A stretch of 64,000 bases of DNA from Linanthus parryae (taxonomy: Eukaryota > Streptophyta > Magnoliopsida > Ericales > Polemoniaceae). The stretch lies in the NCBI GenBank assembly GCA_023055425.1, contig JALGPY010000001.1, forward strand, positions 144,733,368 to 144,797,367, read 5' to 3'. The position numbers and the translations under genes are program-made. Under the pieces are notes generated by a model, which worked only from the letters and a program-made list of their open reading frames with translations, did not search any database and was not told the origin of the DNA. Positions 34,378-45,376 of the stretch are shown piece after piece. Numbering within the stretch: position 1 is the stretch's first letter; each line of letters starts with the position of its first letter.

Positions 34378-36034
34378 GGGTAAAAGACACTGACCACCCT
34401 TGAATTTATGATTAATTCCATCCTGCTACCATGTATTTTGGAAAAAGACACTTTGCACTCATTAGTGGAATATTACGTGCACACCTAGCACACTTCTATC
34501 ATGTTCCGTTTAGAAAAGTGGATGATTGAATTTTTTCAGACGGTATTATCCCCGTGCATTTTTCTGGACTTTTTTGTCCATGTTTATCATCATGAACATC
34601 AAGCCAAGAACATCAAGAACACTAATAATTTCTCAAAAAATCATAATACTCCATTAAACTTTTACCCATGTCTGGACTTTTTCTGTTGTTAAATCTTCTT
34701 GAATCCTAAGAAGACTACGAATATCAAAGCACAACCACGACGTCTCTCTCCTATCTGAAATCGGGATGAATTCTCCTATGTTTTGCTCTATTTCTTTAGT
34801 AAAAGTTGTGGGAAGAGAAGCTAATACCTGCAATCATCATCAAATTGTTCTACTCCTTCCTAATTACATGTGTAACCTCTGATCTTAACCCAAAATTCAC
34901 ATCGTCACCTACAAGTGCAGTCAAACCTCGAATTCAAATCTGTTGTAGCAGCCCGCTCTCAGCAACCACCAGCAACAATCAAATTCACCGCGATAGCAAC
35001 ACCCACGCCAAACCAATCTAAACATCCAATCCACCTCTATCCAAATGCTTCTGCTACTTAAACCCAACACTCAGATTTGGGAGACAATATTCATAGTTTC
35101 AATGCGAAAGTGACAAAATTGAACCTAATTATGTTTCAAATTGAACACAACAGTTAATTTTGAACAAAAAAATCGAACTGGATGCTTGTCGGCCGAAATA
35201 GAAGTTTACAGTTCAACAATCAAAATCAAATCAAACTGCAAAACACTTTTCTCGTCGATTCCATTTGTTCGTCGGTATAACACCAACGAGGTCGAAACAT
35301 ATCTTCAGAAAGAGGGAGAGAGAGAGAGAGAGAGAGCTGACGAACAAATGAGAGAGTAGACTCGTGATTCCTGGGCGGCGAATTTATTGGTTCGACTAGA
35401 TCTGGTTGGGGTTTACTGGGTTCGATTTGGTTACAAATGAGAGAGTAGACTCGTGATTCCCAGAGGGAGAGAGAGCAAGCGACCTGGGCAGAGACACAAA
35501 CAACGTTGGTGGTAGGCTGGTAGCACTGGCGGCTTAGGGTTCCAAACACTCCCTCTCCTCGTTCCCTCTACCATATCGATTTGGTTACAGGTGAGAGATT
35601 AGACTCATGTCGTCGTTCGTTCTACCAGATTGAAGAGGCCACAACTCGCCGCCCAGAAGAACAGGGGCATACGGGATCTGGTTCATCGCCAAGAAGACGA
35701 CGACCGCGGCACAACGAAGGAAGTTGGTCGAGGAAGAGAGAAGGAGAAGAAAAGGATGGAGAGGGAGGGAGGCGACTGTGTTGCGTTGGTGTTGGAAGAG
35801 AGAAAGAGGGGGAAGAGAGAGAAAGGATTAGGGTTACAAATGAGGGATAGAGGGGGTTAGGCTAATATATAGGGGTAATTTTATATCATTTTAGGGGTAA
35901 AACGGTCTTTTTAGTCATTATGTTAGTCAACCGTCGACCACCACCCAAAAAAGGTGCGGAGTGTCTTTTTCCAAAAAACACGATAGCAGGGTGGAGTTAA
36001 TCCTAAACTCAGGGGTGATCAGTGTCTTTTACCT
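34378..36034. mobile_element. Mutator-like element, non-autonomous (1657 bp)
   Basis: The two ends are about 80-bp inverted repeats: the left starts GGGTAAAAGACACTGACC, and the right, read on the other strand, starts GGTAAAAGACACTGATC. They stay similar through the TTTTGGAAAAAGACAC segment. The 9-bp string TTTTTTCTT flanks both sides (34369-34377 and 36035-36043), as expected for Mutator-type insertion. The interior has no transposase. It includes a GA repeat (35316-35336), a roughly 90-bp duplicated stretch containing gagagagtagactcgtgat, and GA-rich charged ORFs near 35581-35860. It could carry captured gene DNA (Pack-MULE), but I recognise no source gene. Confidence 0.8.
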
Positions 36035-36043
36035 TTTTTTCTT

Positions 36044-36960
36044 ACCGCTTCATATTTCCTTAGTTATACGCTTCTGTTTATACTCCACGACACTATTTAA
36101 CTACATCAATCAATTCCAAATGAGCTTCATTGCCATCTTCAGAGAATGCATTCTTCTCTTCTCACATCATATGATTTGTTGTGTATGAAATCAGAGAGTT
36201 CAAGATATATCTAAATTGAGTTAGTAAGGCCTTTTGGGAGAGGATGACCTGCAGAATGTTAAGGACACCCTGATCTTGTAGTTGCCATGTAGTGAAGGTG
36301 GGGTTTTCGACAGCGGGGCCATCTGCGGCTGTGAGATGTGGAGGTGGACAAAGAGTAAATCACAAACCATGGGTTCATAATATGGCAATAATTTGATGTT
36401 TTTAGAGGACATAGTTAATGCTCTCGAGTTTAAATGGAAGTAGATTGTGAATGTTTGCAAGTAGGCATATAGGAGAGGTTGTGGTGGAAGCAACGGCGGT
36501 GCTAGAGAGCAATTCAGGCTTTAATATCATGAAAAAAATCAATTAGGGTTTCTGTATACATGAAATAATGAAGATGAAGAGAGAAAACGAAGAGATAGAT
36601 TCATCGGATGAGATGAATTCATTTATGTACAATGATAAGGAGTGTGTGTGTGTGTATATAATCTAATGGTTCTGACAATTAGGGTATGTCATTTAAAGAA
36701 TGGGAAAGACTATATTACCCTATAATATTGATGAACTTAATAAAATGGTATGGGATTTATAATATTGGGTTGAGCATTATCTATACACAAGAGTGATGGA
36801 CTTCGCCTTATTAAAGGTTATGGCTGAATCATTTGGGCCTGAAGAATGTAGATCCGCTATCAATTTCGCGTGACTTGAGTTCGAATCCTCTTACTTCAAA
36901 CAATACACGGCTCAGATTCTTACATCCTTATATAAATATGATCGCGTATTAGTATAAAAA
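36044..36960. other. Intergenic with a weak tRNA-derived motif
   Basis: No gene is recognised. A TG repeat sits at 36642-36655. Near 36880-36893 the string gagttcgaatcctc resembles a pol III B box, preceded by an A-box-like tggctgaatc, so a SINE remnant is possible. Confidence 0.35.
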
Positions 36961-38130
36961 TGTGCATACAGTTCTTAAAATTAGGTTATTGGGGGAGCAG
37001 CCACCACCGCTTCCAATATGCCTAGGGTTTTTCGATTCATAATAGTTGGTGCACGTCGTCTTTCATATCTCGATCCTCGACTATCAATTCTCTCGTGCAC
37101 TTATAGTAAACATTTCATCTCAATAGCATTGAAGCAACTCTTCAGGTCCTTTAATGTGTAAGTTCTGTTGCATCGTCCGTCAATTATTGTTTATCTTTGT
37201 TTTATACAGCATTGAAGTAACTTTTGAGATCATTTGATTTGTAAGTGTTGTTGCTACATCGTTTGCCGATTATTGCTGATCAAAAATTTAATAAGATGAA
37301 TTCTACAAATGTGGAGGAAATCAAAATTATTGTTTAATGTTTTAAAGTATTTAAAATGTCTATACTTGAGATAATTTATCCATAAGAAAACATGATTTAA
37401 AAGTAGGGTATTGGGGTAGCGCTGCCGCCACCGCTTAGTAGAGAAGTGCACATAGAGTTCTTAAAATTAGGGTACTGGGGTAGCGCCGCCGCCACCGCTT
37501 TTACTATGCATAGGGTCCTTCAATCTAATATAGCCATGCAAGTCCACTATCAGTTCTCTCATGCATTTGTAATAAACACTTCATCTCAACAACATTTTTG
37601 CTAATTTTGAGATCCTTTTATTTGTAAGAGTTGTTGCTACATTGTTATTCAATTTATTCTTATTTCGTATTTTGAGCGCTGAATTCCTTAAATGTGAAAG
37701 AACTCAAAACTATTGCTTAATGTATTATTGAATGTATATTTCTTGTGATAATATATCCATAAGGAAACTGATTATTGGGGTGCATCGCCGCCACCGCTTA
37801 GTATAGAAGTGCACATAGAGTTCTTAAAACTATAGTATTAGGGGTGCGCCGCCACCACCGCTTCCAGTATGCCTAAGTTCTTCGATTCAAAATAGTGGGT
37901 CGATTATTAGTTCTTTGTGTACTTATAGTAAAAACTTCATCTCAACATTATATAAGCTACTTTGAGAATCTTTGATTTGTAAGTTTTTTATGCACATTGT
38001 TCTTCAGTTATTGTTGATATGGGTTTTGAACGATGAATTTTTGTAACCAAACTCAAAATATTGTTTAATGTATTAAAGTATTTAGAATGCCCATTGCTTG
38101 AAATAACTTATCCATAAGAAAACATGATTT
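36961..38130. repeat. Three-unit long tandem repeat array with GCCGCCACCGCTT motif
   Basis: Three related units begin near 36961, 37447 and 37809 with gtgcatacag / gtgcacatag + agttcttaaaa. Each then has a GCC-rich motif ending ccaccgctt, a stretch like tcatctcaacagcat, the phrase gatttgtaagtgttgttgc, and a block ending ttatccataagaaaa. The GCC motif is also duplicated at unit borders (near 37425 and 37785). Unit lengths vary (about 486, 362 and 320). Unit 1 contains an extra internal copy of its cattgaag...tgtaag segment. Confidence 0.75.
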
Positions 38131-38340
38131 ATAAGAAGTGCCATGCATTTTAGAATAAGTTGCAAGTTCTCTTCTACTAACGTGTGACAAACAAATTTGC
38201 ATATATTCCCTAAAATTTAAGACTGTATCAAAGTTAAAAAGGACGCATACTTGTGAATTTCTTTTCCTGAGGAATATTTACAAATTCTTATAACTTATTT
38301 ACAACAAATCTCTTCTTATATGTTGCTTGTGTGTTTGCAG

Positions 38341-38440
38341 CTTCTTGAGAGAAAGTGTAAATGTTTGTGAACTCTCGGCAAACAAGAGTCAAGATCATTG
38401 TTTCTGCTATATCATATTAATGAGTGCTACAAGTCCACAG
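38341..38440 (+). other. Exon-like stretch downstream of the repeat array (speculative)
   Basis: A strong acceptor (gtgtttgcag) precedes 38341 and a strong donor (cag then gtatgt) follows 38440. One frame is open throughout (33 codons). No homology is recognised. It could be an exon of a non-coding RNA or of a captured gene, or chance. Confidence 0.25.
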
Positions 38441-39182
38441 GTATGTTTTATGCATAACAATATACATTTCAATGTCTAACCACTATTCTCACGTATAACC
38501 TCATTTCTTAATTCAACTTTTGAGGGTCTTAGTCACGTAAAATAGAAGATTAAAAAAATAGAGATGATTTTTCCTATAATTGGCTTTTGACTACATGCGC
38601 CAATTCTTAACAAGAATGGCCTTCATATTTTCTTGCTTCCGTTTTAATACACTAATCATAAATTAATTAATTAATGGATAATTACGTTCCCGTGTTTATG
38701 AAGAATCCAGAAGATGAAGCCTTTATTGGGAAAGGAAATTATAATCTAGTTCTCCATAGTTGAATGCCTCCACAATCCAAACTACTTCGCTACTGTTTAT
38801 TGCTTACATGTAAATAACTTTAGTTCCAGACTAAACTGATTTGACATTGTAATTCAAATCACGGATGGCCTTATTTACATGCCTACTAAGTTGCCTTATT
38901 AACGGGTTCACATGTCAATTAAAGTACTAAACAGTTAAAATTTCACACTTTGTGAAAACGGTGTTTCTATATCGACACATCCAGGCTTGAGATGTGAGCA
39001 AAAAATATGAACTTCTTTACCTTTCCTAACACAAATAGTTGGAATACAGACTCACCGTAAAATGACAATAGTAACATATGATATGAGTTTTTAACAAATA
39101 AATGCATCGTAAAGCAAGGTCATGCCCTGAGCAATCTACAACTTGAGCAAACTTGACATTATAAATGATCTGACCCATTAAC

Positions 39183-39638
39183 TTATTCTTCTTCTTCTTC
39201 TATCATATTGATGCAGGATGGATGAAACCATTCCTTGCAGTGCTCACACATGACCATTTTCCGGTCTGGATTGGCTGGCTTCTTGCAAATACAATACAAT
39301 TTATGGGATTTGGGCTTCATTTTCTCTTTGACGGGGTCATAGCCCGATCGAATGAAGAAATCGTAGTCGCCAGCCTCTCCAAGAATGTGGTAAATAGACC
39401 TCGCATTTTCCTTGGATGAAGCCGATGCGAGGTTTAATCCTGCAGTGCCTGTCCCTCGACTCCTCGGGACTAATGCTTCCCCGCTTGTAGAAGTAACTGA
39501 GAAAGAATAAGACGACGTTGTCGCGGCGGTTATAAAATCAAATGTCCCAATCTGCAGTTTTGAAGCCCACAAGACCAACCCACTTTCAAGACAAAGCCAC
39601 ACAACACAACTTCTCCTCAGTACTATATATAAGCTCAA
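39183..39638 (-). pseudogene. Truncated PHD-finger ORF
   Basis: The 151-codon minus-strand frame ends with a PHD zinc finger: YCICKKPANPD, then MCEHCKEWFHPSCINM. PHD fingers read histone tails and need eight zinc ligands (C4HC3). Here the first four Cys, the His and one Cys are present, but the last Cys pair is missing because the frame ends in a run of Glu codons and a stop. The N-terminal part has no domain that I recognise, and there is no BAH domain as in the EBS/SHL proteins that this finger resembles. It may be a 3'-truncated gene copy or a terminal exon fragment carried by a transposon. Confidence 0.5.
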
Positions 39639-39699
39639 CTATATAAGAGAAACTTAGTCATTTCGGTAAGCCTAATACTAATATTATCTCTTTCGAACC

Positions 39700-41020
39700 G
39701 TTTGACTTCTGATTGTTGGATTACCCTCCAGTCGTTGGAATTCCCCATATGTAAGGTCTCTAGGAGACCATTATATGGATTGATTTGAGTTCATTTTCTT
39801 GTACAAATACATGATTAATGTATACATGGTTTTTCTCTCCATCTCTTTATCTTCTTCAATACATATCCTAATTTACTTACATAGTATCACAGGATGCACA
39901 ATGCTTTCCACCACCGCTAATCCCAATATGTCAAACCCTAATCCTCTTGCTATCCTCTCAAACATACATAAACTTATGCCTCACAAGTTTGATGGCGCCA
40001 ATTTTGTTCTTTGGAAGCATCAACTGACTTCCATCCTTTGCACAATATTTATTTGGTTACGTTGATGGATCTCATCCATGTCCATTGCAATATACTACCG
40101 CTACTAGTGGGACCATTTCAGCGATAGTAAATCTTATCTGGCAAACTCAAGATCATGAAATACTCACCATGATTAATGCCATTTTTTTCTCAAGAAGCTC
40201 TCATTCAAATTATCGATCTCTCTCAATCCAGATATGCACGGCTAGTGCTAGAAAATATGCATGCATCTCGCTCTCTCTAAATCCATTATCCTTCCACTAA
40301 AACGAGATCTTCCAACTGTTAAAAGCGATCCGCTCTATAGATCTGTACATGCATAAACTCGTGAAAAATTACCAGTCTCTTCCGTTTTTATTAATGAAGG
40401 AGATATAAATTTGTTTACCTTATATGGTTGCTCGATTGGATACGATGTTTTTTGTTCTTCAATTCGCACTCGACCGGACCCTCTCTTTGTTCAAGATCTA
40501 CATGTTTTTCTCGAACTTGAGGAACAAATGTTATAATCTCAAAATTATATGCTTGATAATTTTACTTCTATGTACTCTTAAATTTCTTCCTCTCAGGGTC
40601 GTGGAAGTCGTTTCACACCCTTGGACCCTTCTTCGAGTTTCTCTCATGGTCACTTTGCCCAAAGATTTGGTCGATTTGACCTAAACAGGGGCCAATTTGG
40701 TATTTTTTTGGTGGGTATGGTCAAAATCCTAACTCGAACGGAGTCATTTTAATACCAACTTAGGTTTTTTGCCTTTGGATTTAGCAACATTTGCCATTTT
40801 TTTACCCCAGTCCTTAGCCAGATTTGAGGTAATTACCATCACTCTGCAATTGAATGCTAATACTGCACGGACTATGCGTATCAAGGGTGCAGGTCTTATG
40901 AACAATTCTCATTCGTGGATGTTTGCACTCAACAGACAACCCAACCTTCAGGATATTATTTGACAGAAACTGGTGCTTCGACATGAGAGCAGAAGTCAAT
41001 AAACTCTCTCTCTCTATCTC
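39700..41020 (+). pseudogene. Decayed copia element: gag to protease remnant
   Basis: An LTR-like stretch is followed near 39885 by a PBS-like agtatcacagg and a gag start containing PHKFDGANFVLWKHQL. Further gag pieces in changing frames include LIWQTQDHEIL and a Gly/Arg-rich tail. The last piece reads YYLTETGASTHM, matching the copia protease motif (DTGA-S-HM) with its Asp replaced. There are many frameshifts, and nothing after the protease was found. Confidence 0.6.
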
Positions 41021-42810
41021 TTTTAGGCATATTTCGGTCATGAACAAGTCCATGTTGGTAGTGGCTCCTTTTTTTCCATTCATCATTTTGGTATAGTCCT
41101 TCTCAGTGTTCTATACTTTTTTAAACTTTACATGTTCTTGCTATTTTTTTTCAATTTCTGCTCTATAAATAAGCTTTGCTCTAAACGCAACCCCATTATG
41201 TATTCAAGACAAAACTACGTGCACAAATTTATACCAGGGTATGAGAAAAATAGGTTATATCGCATTCAGTCTCTGTCTTTCTAGGTTAAAGTAGGTAGAT
41301 TCACTTCTGCTTCAGTGGTTTTGTTTTTAAAACTACTCATGTGTTGAAAATAATGAGTTAACGAAGGGTTTATGAAGTTTTATATTGTATGAATCTTACA
41401 ATAAAGAGAAGGCATTTTATGGTGATACTTATTATTGTGTGATTTTCAAGGATGTGGTTTTAATCATCAAGCACATTTTCTTTAATACATGTATGAGCAC
41501 TTCATTTTACAATTAGAGGTATCTCAAACATAAACAAAACGTTTACGATTAGAGATGTTTTATATATTACATTGTTTTTTATTGCTCATCGGTCAAGTTA
41601 TAGTAGCATCACTATTTAAATTGTTTTTGGTTTAAATAAGATTGTCCGCTAATTACTGCACCTCGCATGGAAAGCGATATAAAAGTGTGAAAACTTGCTG
41701 GTGACACGTAGAATTGCTCTTGTAATTATTGTAAAAAAGATGTAGAAACAAATGTGTAGACCTCAAGCGCGTAGCGCGTGATTGGTATACTAGTTCTTTG
41801 AAAAGGGAGAATTCAAAAACACCAACTGATGATATTTTACCCAATTTATGAGGAAAGAGGATCGATATGTCTATTGATGGTCCTCTAGGTGCTTATGTGA
41901 ATTTAAATTGCTACGACACATTAAGTATCCAATAAGTGAAAACTTATTGGAGGTGCTCACTTGAAATTATGTTGGTTTCTTGGTAGGGCCCTAACCTCTG
42001 TTGACTGTTGTGTTTCTTTAGATGTATGTACCATGATACGTGTTTTGGTACGTAGTGGTGATATAATCTCATTTTCTAAGCCTACTTATGCTAGAAATCT
42101 GGACAAAGAGAACTTTGCTTAACTTTACTTCCCTTTTATGGTTTTATCTTCGTCGGTGTGATGAACATATGTCCTTGAAGTTAACTCCTGGTGTTGTAAT
42201 ATAAGTTATTCAATAACCTTCCTGACAAAGAATGGATGGATGATCCATCGATCGTCATTAGCTTTCACTCTCAAACTCTGTTCCACCACTTCTCCACCCA
42301 CTCCTCCCCATGGCTTGAATGTGTATAAAAAACGTCCTTAGCTCTGACCCGTTCCCTGAATTAGGGAGGATTGATGTTTCCCGACGATCAGCTGACAGGG
42401 TGATAGGGCAAGGGAGCTTGGTAATAAAATATAGACGCATTAATCTAAGAAGGAATATATTAGTATTTGTGCTCTAGTCGATAGCAATTTGTTCTTTCGC
42501 TTCAATGAGTACCTCATGAAACATCTACATATGAACATGTAGAAACTGAAAAAATACATCAGAAAACTTCTTACCCGTTAATATGGAATGAGGCATGCCA
42601 AGCAGGCATAGAGACAGAAACATGTAATTGTGATATTAATAAGATTGGAAACATGAGGAAGAACGGCGAAGTTAACAAAAAAAAAATATGTTGGGGTTGT
42701 TAATCTATATGCACGCCTAAAATTATTTTGGTTGTTCACACCATGGGTTTGTGATATGACTAAAGTGATAAAGTGCAGTAACGGCATACTTGCATCTTTG
42801 CTAATATTGT
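41021..42810. other. Intergenic containing a Helitron end
   Basis: Apart from the Helitron terminus at 41765-41794, I see no assignable gene. The ORFs at 41653-41844 and 42258-42440 (minus) are unsupported. Confidence 0.4.
41765..41794 (+). mobile_element. Helitron 3' terminus
   Basis: The sequence agcgcgtagcgcgtg forms a short GC hairpin. Eleven bases later comes CTAGT (41790-41794), followed by T. A GC hairpin about 10-12 bases before CTRRT, inserted next to T, is the hallmark of the Helitron 3' end. The 5' end (TC after A) was not located, so the extent of the element is unknown. Confidence 0.6.
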
Positions 42811-42812
42811 TA

Positions 42813-43072
42813 CTTCTTATGTTCTCTCTCTATCTTCCAAGTTTATATTTTGTCACTATTCATTGTGTCACTTTAGTTCGGTAATTTGTTTATTAAAACG
42901 ATGCAAGAACTTGGTAAACTTTGCAAGTTGTTGTTGAGTAAACTTTACTCTACAATACTATGAAAATATTATCAAAAAATTACATCGTCTTGCTATCCAA
43001 ATAACCGGGTCAAGGTGACCCAATTATAGGAAAAAAAGTCAAACGTGGAAGATAGAGAGAGAACGGACTAAG
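42813..43072. mobile_element. Stowaway-like palindromic MITE, copy B
   Basis: The 260-bp element is flanked by TA (42811-42812 and 43073-43074). Its inverted ends share GTTCTCTCTCTATCTTCCA, and its core at about 42929-42955 reads gttgagtaaactttactctacaat. It is the same family as the copies at 28573, 33930 and 48457. Confidence 0.8.
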
Positions 43073-43074
43073 TA

Positions 43075-43882
43075 ATATATGTTTATGATTATACTTGAGA
43101 TAATGTGATGGTTAAGTATTTTTGATGCAGTTTTTATGCTGGTAGAAGGTGAAGTTATTTAGGATATACCACCTTTTTGCATGTATGCTTGGACAATCTA
43201 CTGTGCCTCTTGTAATAAATCATGATGAGGATATTTCAGTCTCAAGCTACTTTGTTTTTTCTTAGATTTAGAGACTTATATCAATGTGTTTCCTTGTTAT
43301 TTTTAACATTTAGTCTTCTCCAACATTATTTGAAAACACGAAATTTATGAAAGATCTTAAAATACAATTCCGTCAACATTTGAAAACGGGATAGTTTTTT
43401 TGGGGGGTTGCCATAAACTAAATCTAACCTCGTTGATCGTGGGGAGGAACTCACTAGCTGCTCGAAAGTGAACCGGTTGAGGTTTCTATCGAGCACAAAG
43501 ATACAATAACAATAATTAGTTAATTTAATATTTTTAGAAATATGTAAGGGCACTTTTGTGTGTGTTTGGTACATTTTGGTGGACCTTTGATGTATATTCC
43601 ATAACTTCGCACATAGTATAACTCCGATAATTTCATAAAGATACACTTGGATTCAACTTTTTCATCGATTAGCACCATATATCTTTTTTACCTTTTTTTT
43701 CTTAGAATATGAGTGAGTCGTACTTAATTAGCAATTTTTTAGCCTTAACATGTCTAGCTAAACTCGTTTGCCAGATTTTTTAGGGATATTTTAAATTTCT
43801 TGATTTTCGGGCTAGATACATGTTCTATTGTTGAGCTTAATGCATTCTTTTCTTTAAAGAAACATTGGTCAAGTATTATTGG
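43075..43882. other. Intergenic, nothing recognised
   Basis: AT-rich DNA. The minus-strand ORF at 43326-43646 has no family resemblance that I can see. Confidence 0.35.
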
Positions 43883-44140
43883 ACTTGACGGCCATCAAAA
43901 TCGTGATCTTACAAAAATTGCCCACTCGGGCGTTTGGACGTAAATACAAATATTGTCAACTTGTAGGTCATTCTTTGCAAAAAGATCTGCTACTTTATAA
44001 ACCTCCCGGTCCACGTGTTGAACGATGCAACTCTCGAAGCTCCCCATCAATGCGGTGCATCTTTCAATGGCGTATTCAACTTTCGAGAGACACTTCCTCA
44101 TCTCTCTGCCTTCTCTGCAACTCCATTACCGTTTTTAAGG
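43883..44140 (-). pseudogene. RNase H fragment of a LINE-type retroelement
   Basis: On the minus strand the frame 44101-43895 includes ALMGSFESCIVQHVDREVYK and VADLFAKND, which match the end of plant LINE RNase H domains (the HV-RE-N-ADLLAK pattern). NICIYVQTPEWA follows as in such elements. Only this terminal part survives. Confidence 0.6.
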
Positions 44141-45265
44141 AGTCGCTTTCATGATGATTCTTCTAGTGAGAGCTTAACACATTCTTGAATGTTCTATCTA
44201 TATTTATCATCTTTGTGGTCTAGATAGAATGTTAAGGTGCGGGTTTCTAGACGAACTCCAAAGTGTACAAGTACACCGTGGTGGATCCCTTGGTGACCCA
44301 ATACCTTTATCCAACAAGTCAATCTCAATCAAGAAAATAAAAAGATATTATTTATTAATTGTTAGTTAACTTTCAATTTTTAATTAAAATAGTTCAATAC
44401 CCAAACTTCTATATCTTTTCGTTTTACTTATTTTATTTACTTCTCGCTGAACACATAGACTATCGTCTTCGTGGGACAATACAATTCGGTATCTTACCAT
44501 ATATTACTTGCAGCATCTTGCTCTTGCAAGTGAGTTTCCAGAGAATGTATTACAAACTCACACAGACTATCGAGAAGAAACAATTACAACCTCATAATCT
44601 CTCTCTAAGAAAGATCACTTGGTTCTCAGTTCTTTATGAAATCATTCACTTTCCACTAGACACAGTTTTATTTTTATACAACTTCTATGCGAGCGCGAAC
44701 CAGTCATCAGCTTACATTTCTCTCTCTGGGCTCCCTACTCGGTCTACCGAGCGAAAGTTGCATTAACTCAGTTGTTGACCACTTATCCCGATCCTTAGCA
44801 CAACCAAACACAACTACCTTGTTGACCTATACACCACTGAGCCCCATACTTCGTTAATTTATACTTTGACCCCAAGTCAAATGGAAGTGAATTCCAACTA
44901 TCAACAACTATATGAATGAACTGTTACCTAAAATGGATCCTTTAGAAAAAATTTACAAATAGTATGCTTCATATCAAAAGTTGAATTGGAAGCAATTAAA
45001 ACAGAAATTATGAATTTGTCTTATACGGACGAATATGAATTGAGCATATCTTGAATTCTACATCAGTTTAAAGAGAGAGTTCAGTTTTTTTCCCTCGTCT
45101 CTCTATTTTCACCGTCCGTCAGGCCTGGCTCTCCTCTATATACATACAAATAATTTCTTAAGACTCCAAACACCAAACAAATCAAAATCTAGATATGTAA
45201 CGATCCATACAAATGATTTGTAAATGTTATCTGATCTATATTAACTTATTGAAAACACTTCCTAC
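44141..45265. other. Intergenic, nothing recognised
   Basis: The ORF at 44359-44766 (135 aa) is hydrophobic and Leu/Ile-rich, as expected of AT-rich DNA, and has no recognisable domain. Confidence 0.35.
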
Positions 45266-45270
45266 ATCTA

Positions 45271-45340
45271 GGGTGGTAGCTCAAGTGGTAGAGCGTTGCA
45301 AGCCCTGCATGAAGTTTCGGGTTCAAACCCCCTTGACGAC
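45271..45340 (+). repeat. tRNA-derived SINE head or tRNA-like relic
   Basis: A pol III A box TAGCTCAAGTGG (45277-45288) and B box GGTTCAAACCC (45320-45330) have tRNA-like spacing. The 5' acceptor strand GGGTGGT has no complementary 3' strand, so this is not a working tRNA gene. An A-rich stretch follows. Confidence 0.55.
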
Positions 45341-45376
45341 AAAACAATTTCTAAAATAAAAGTAAAAGATAAAAAG

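Noticed and set aside
36961..38130. CRISPR-like array
   Set aside because: The units are hundreds of bases long and diverged throughout, with no short identical repeats and spacers, in a plant genome.
45271..45340. Possible functional tRNA gene
   Set aside because: The A and B boxes are present, but the acceptor stem cannot form because no 3' strand pairs with GGGTGGT, and no credible anticodon arm is seen. It was called SINE/tRNA-like instead.
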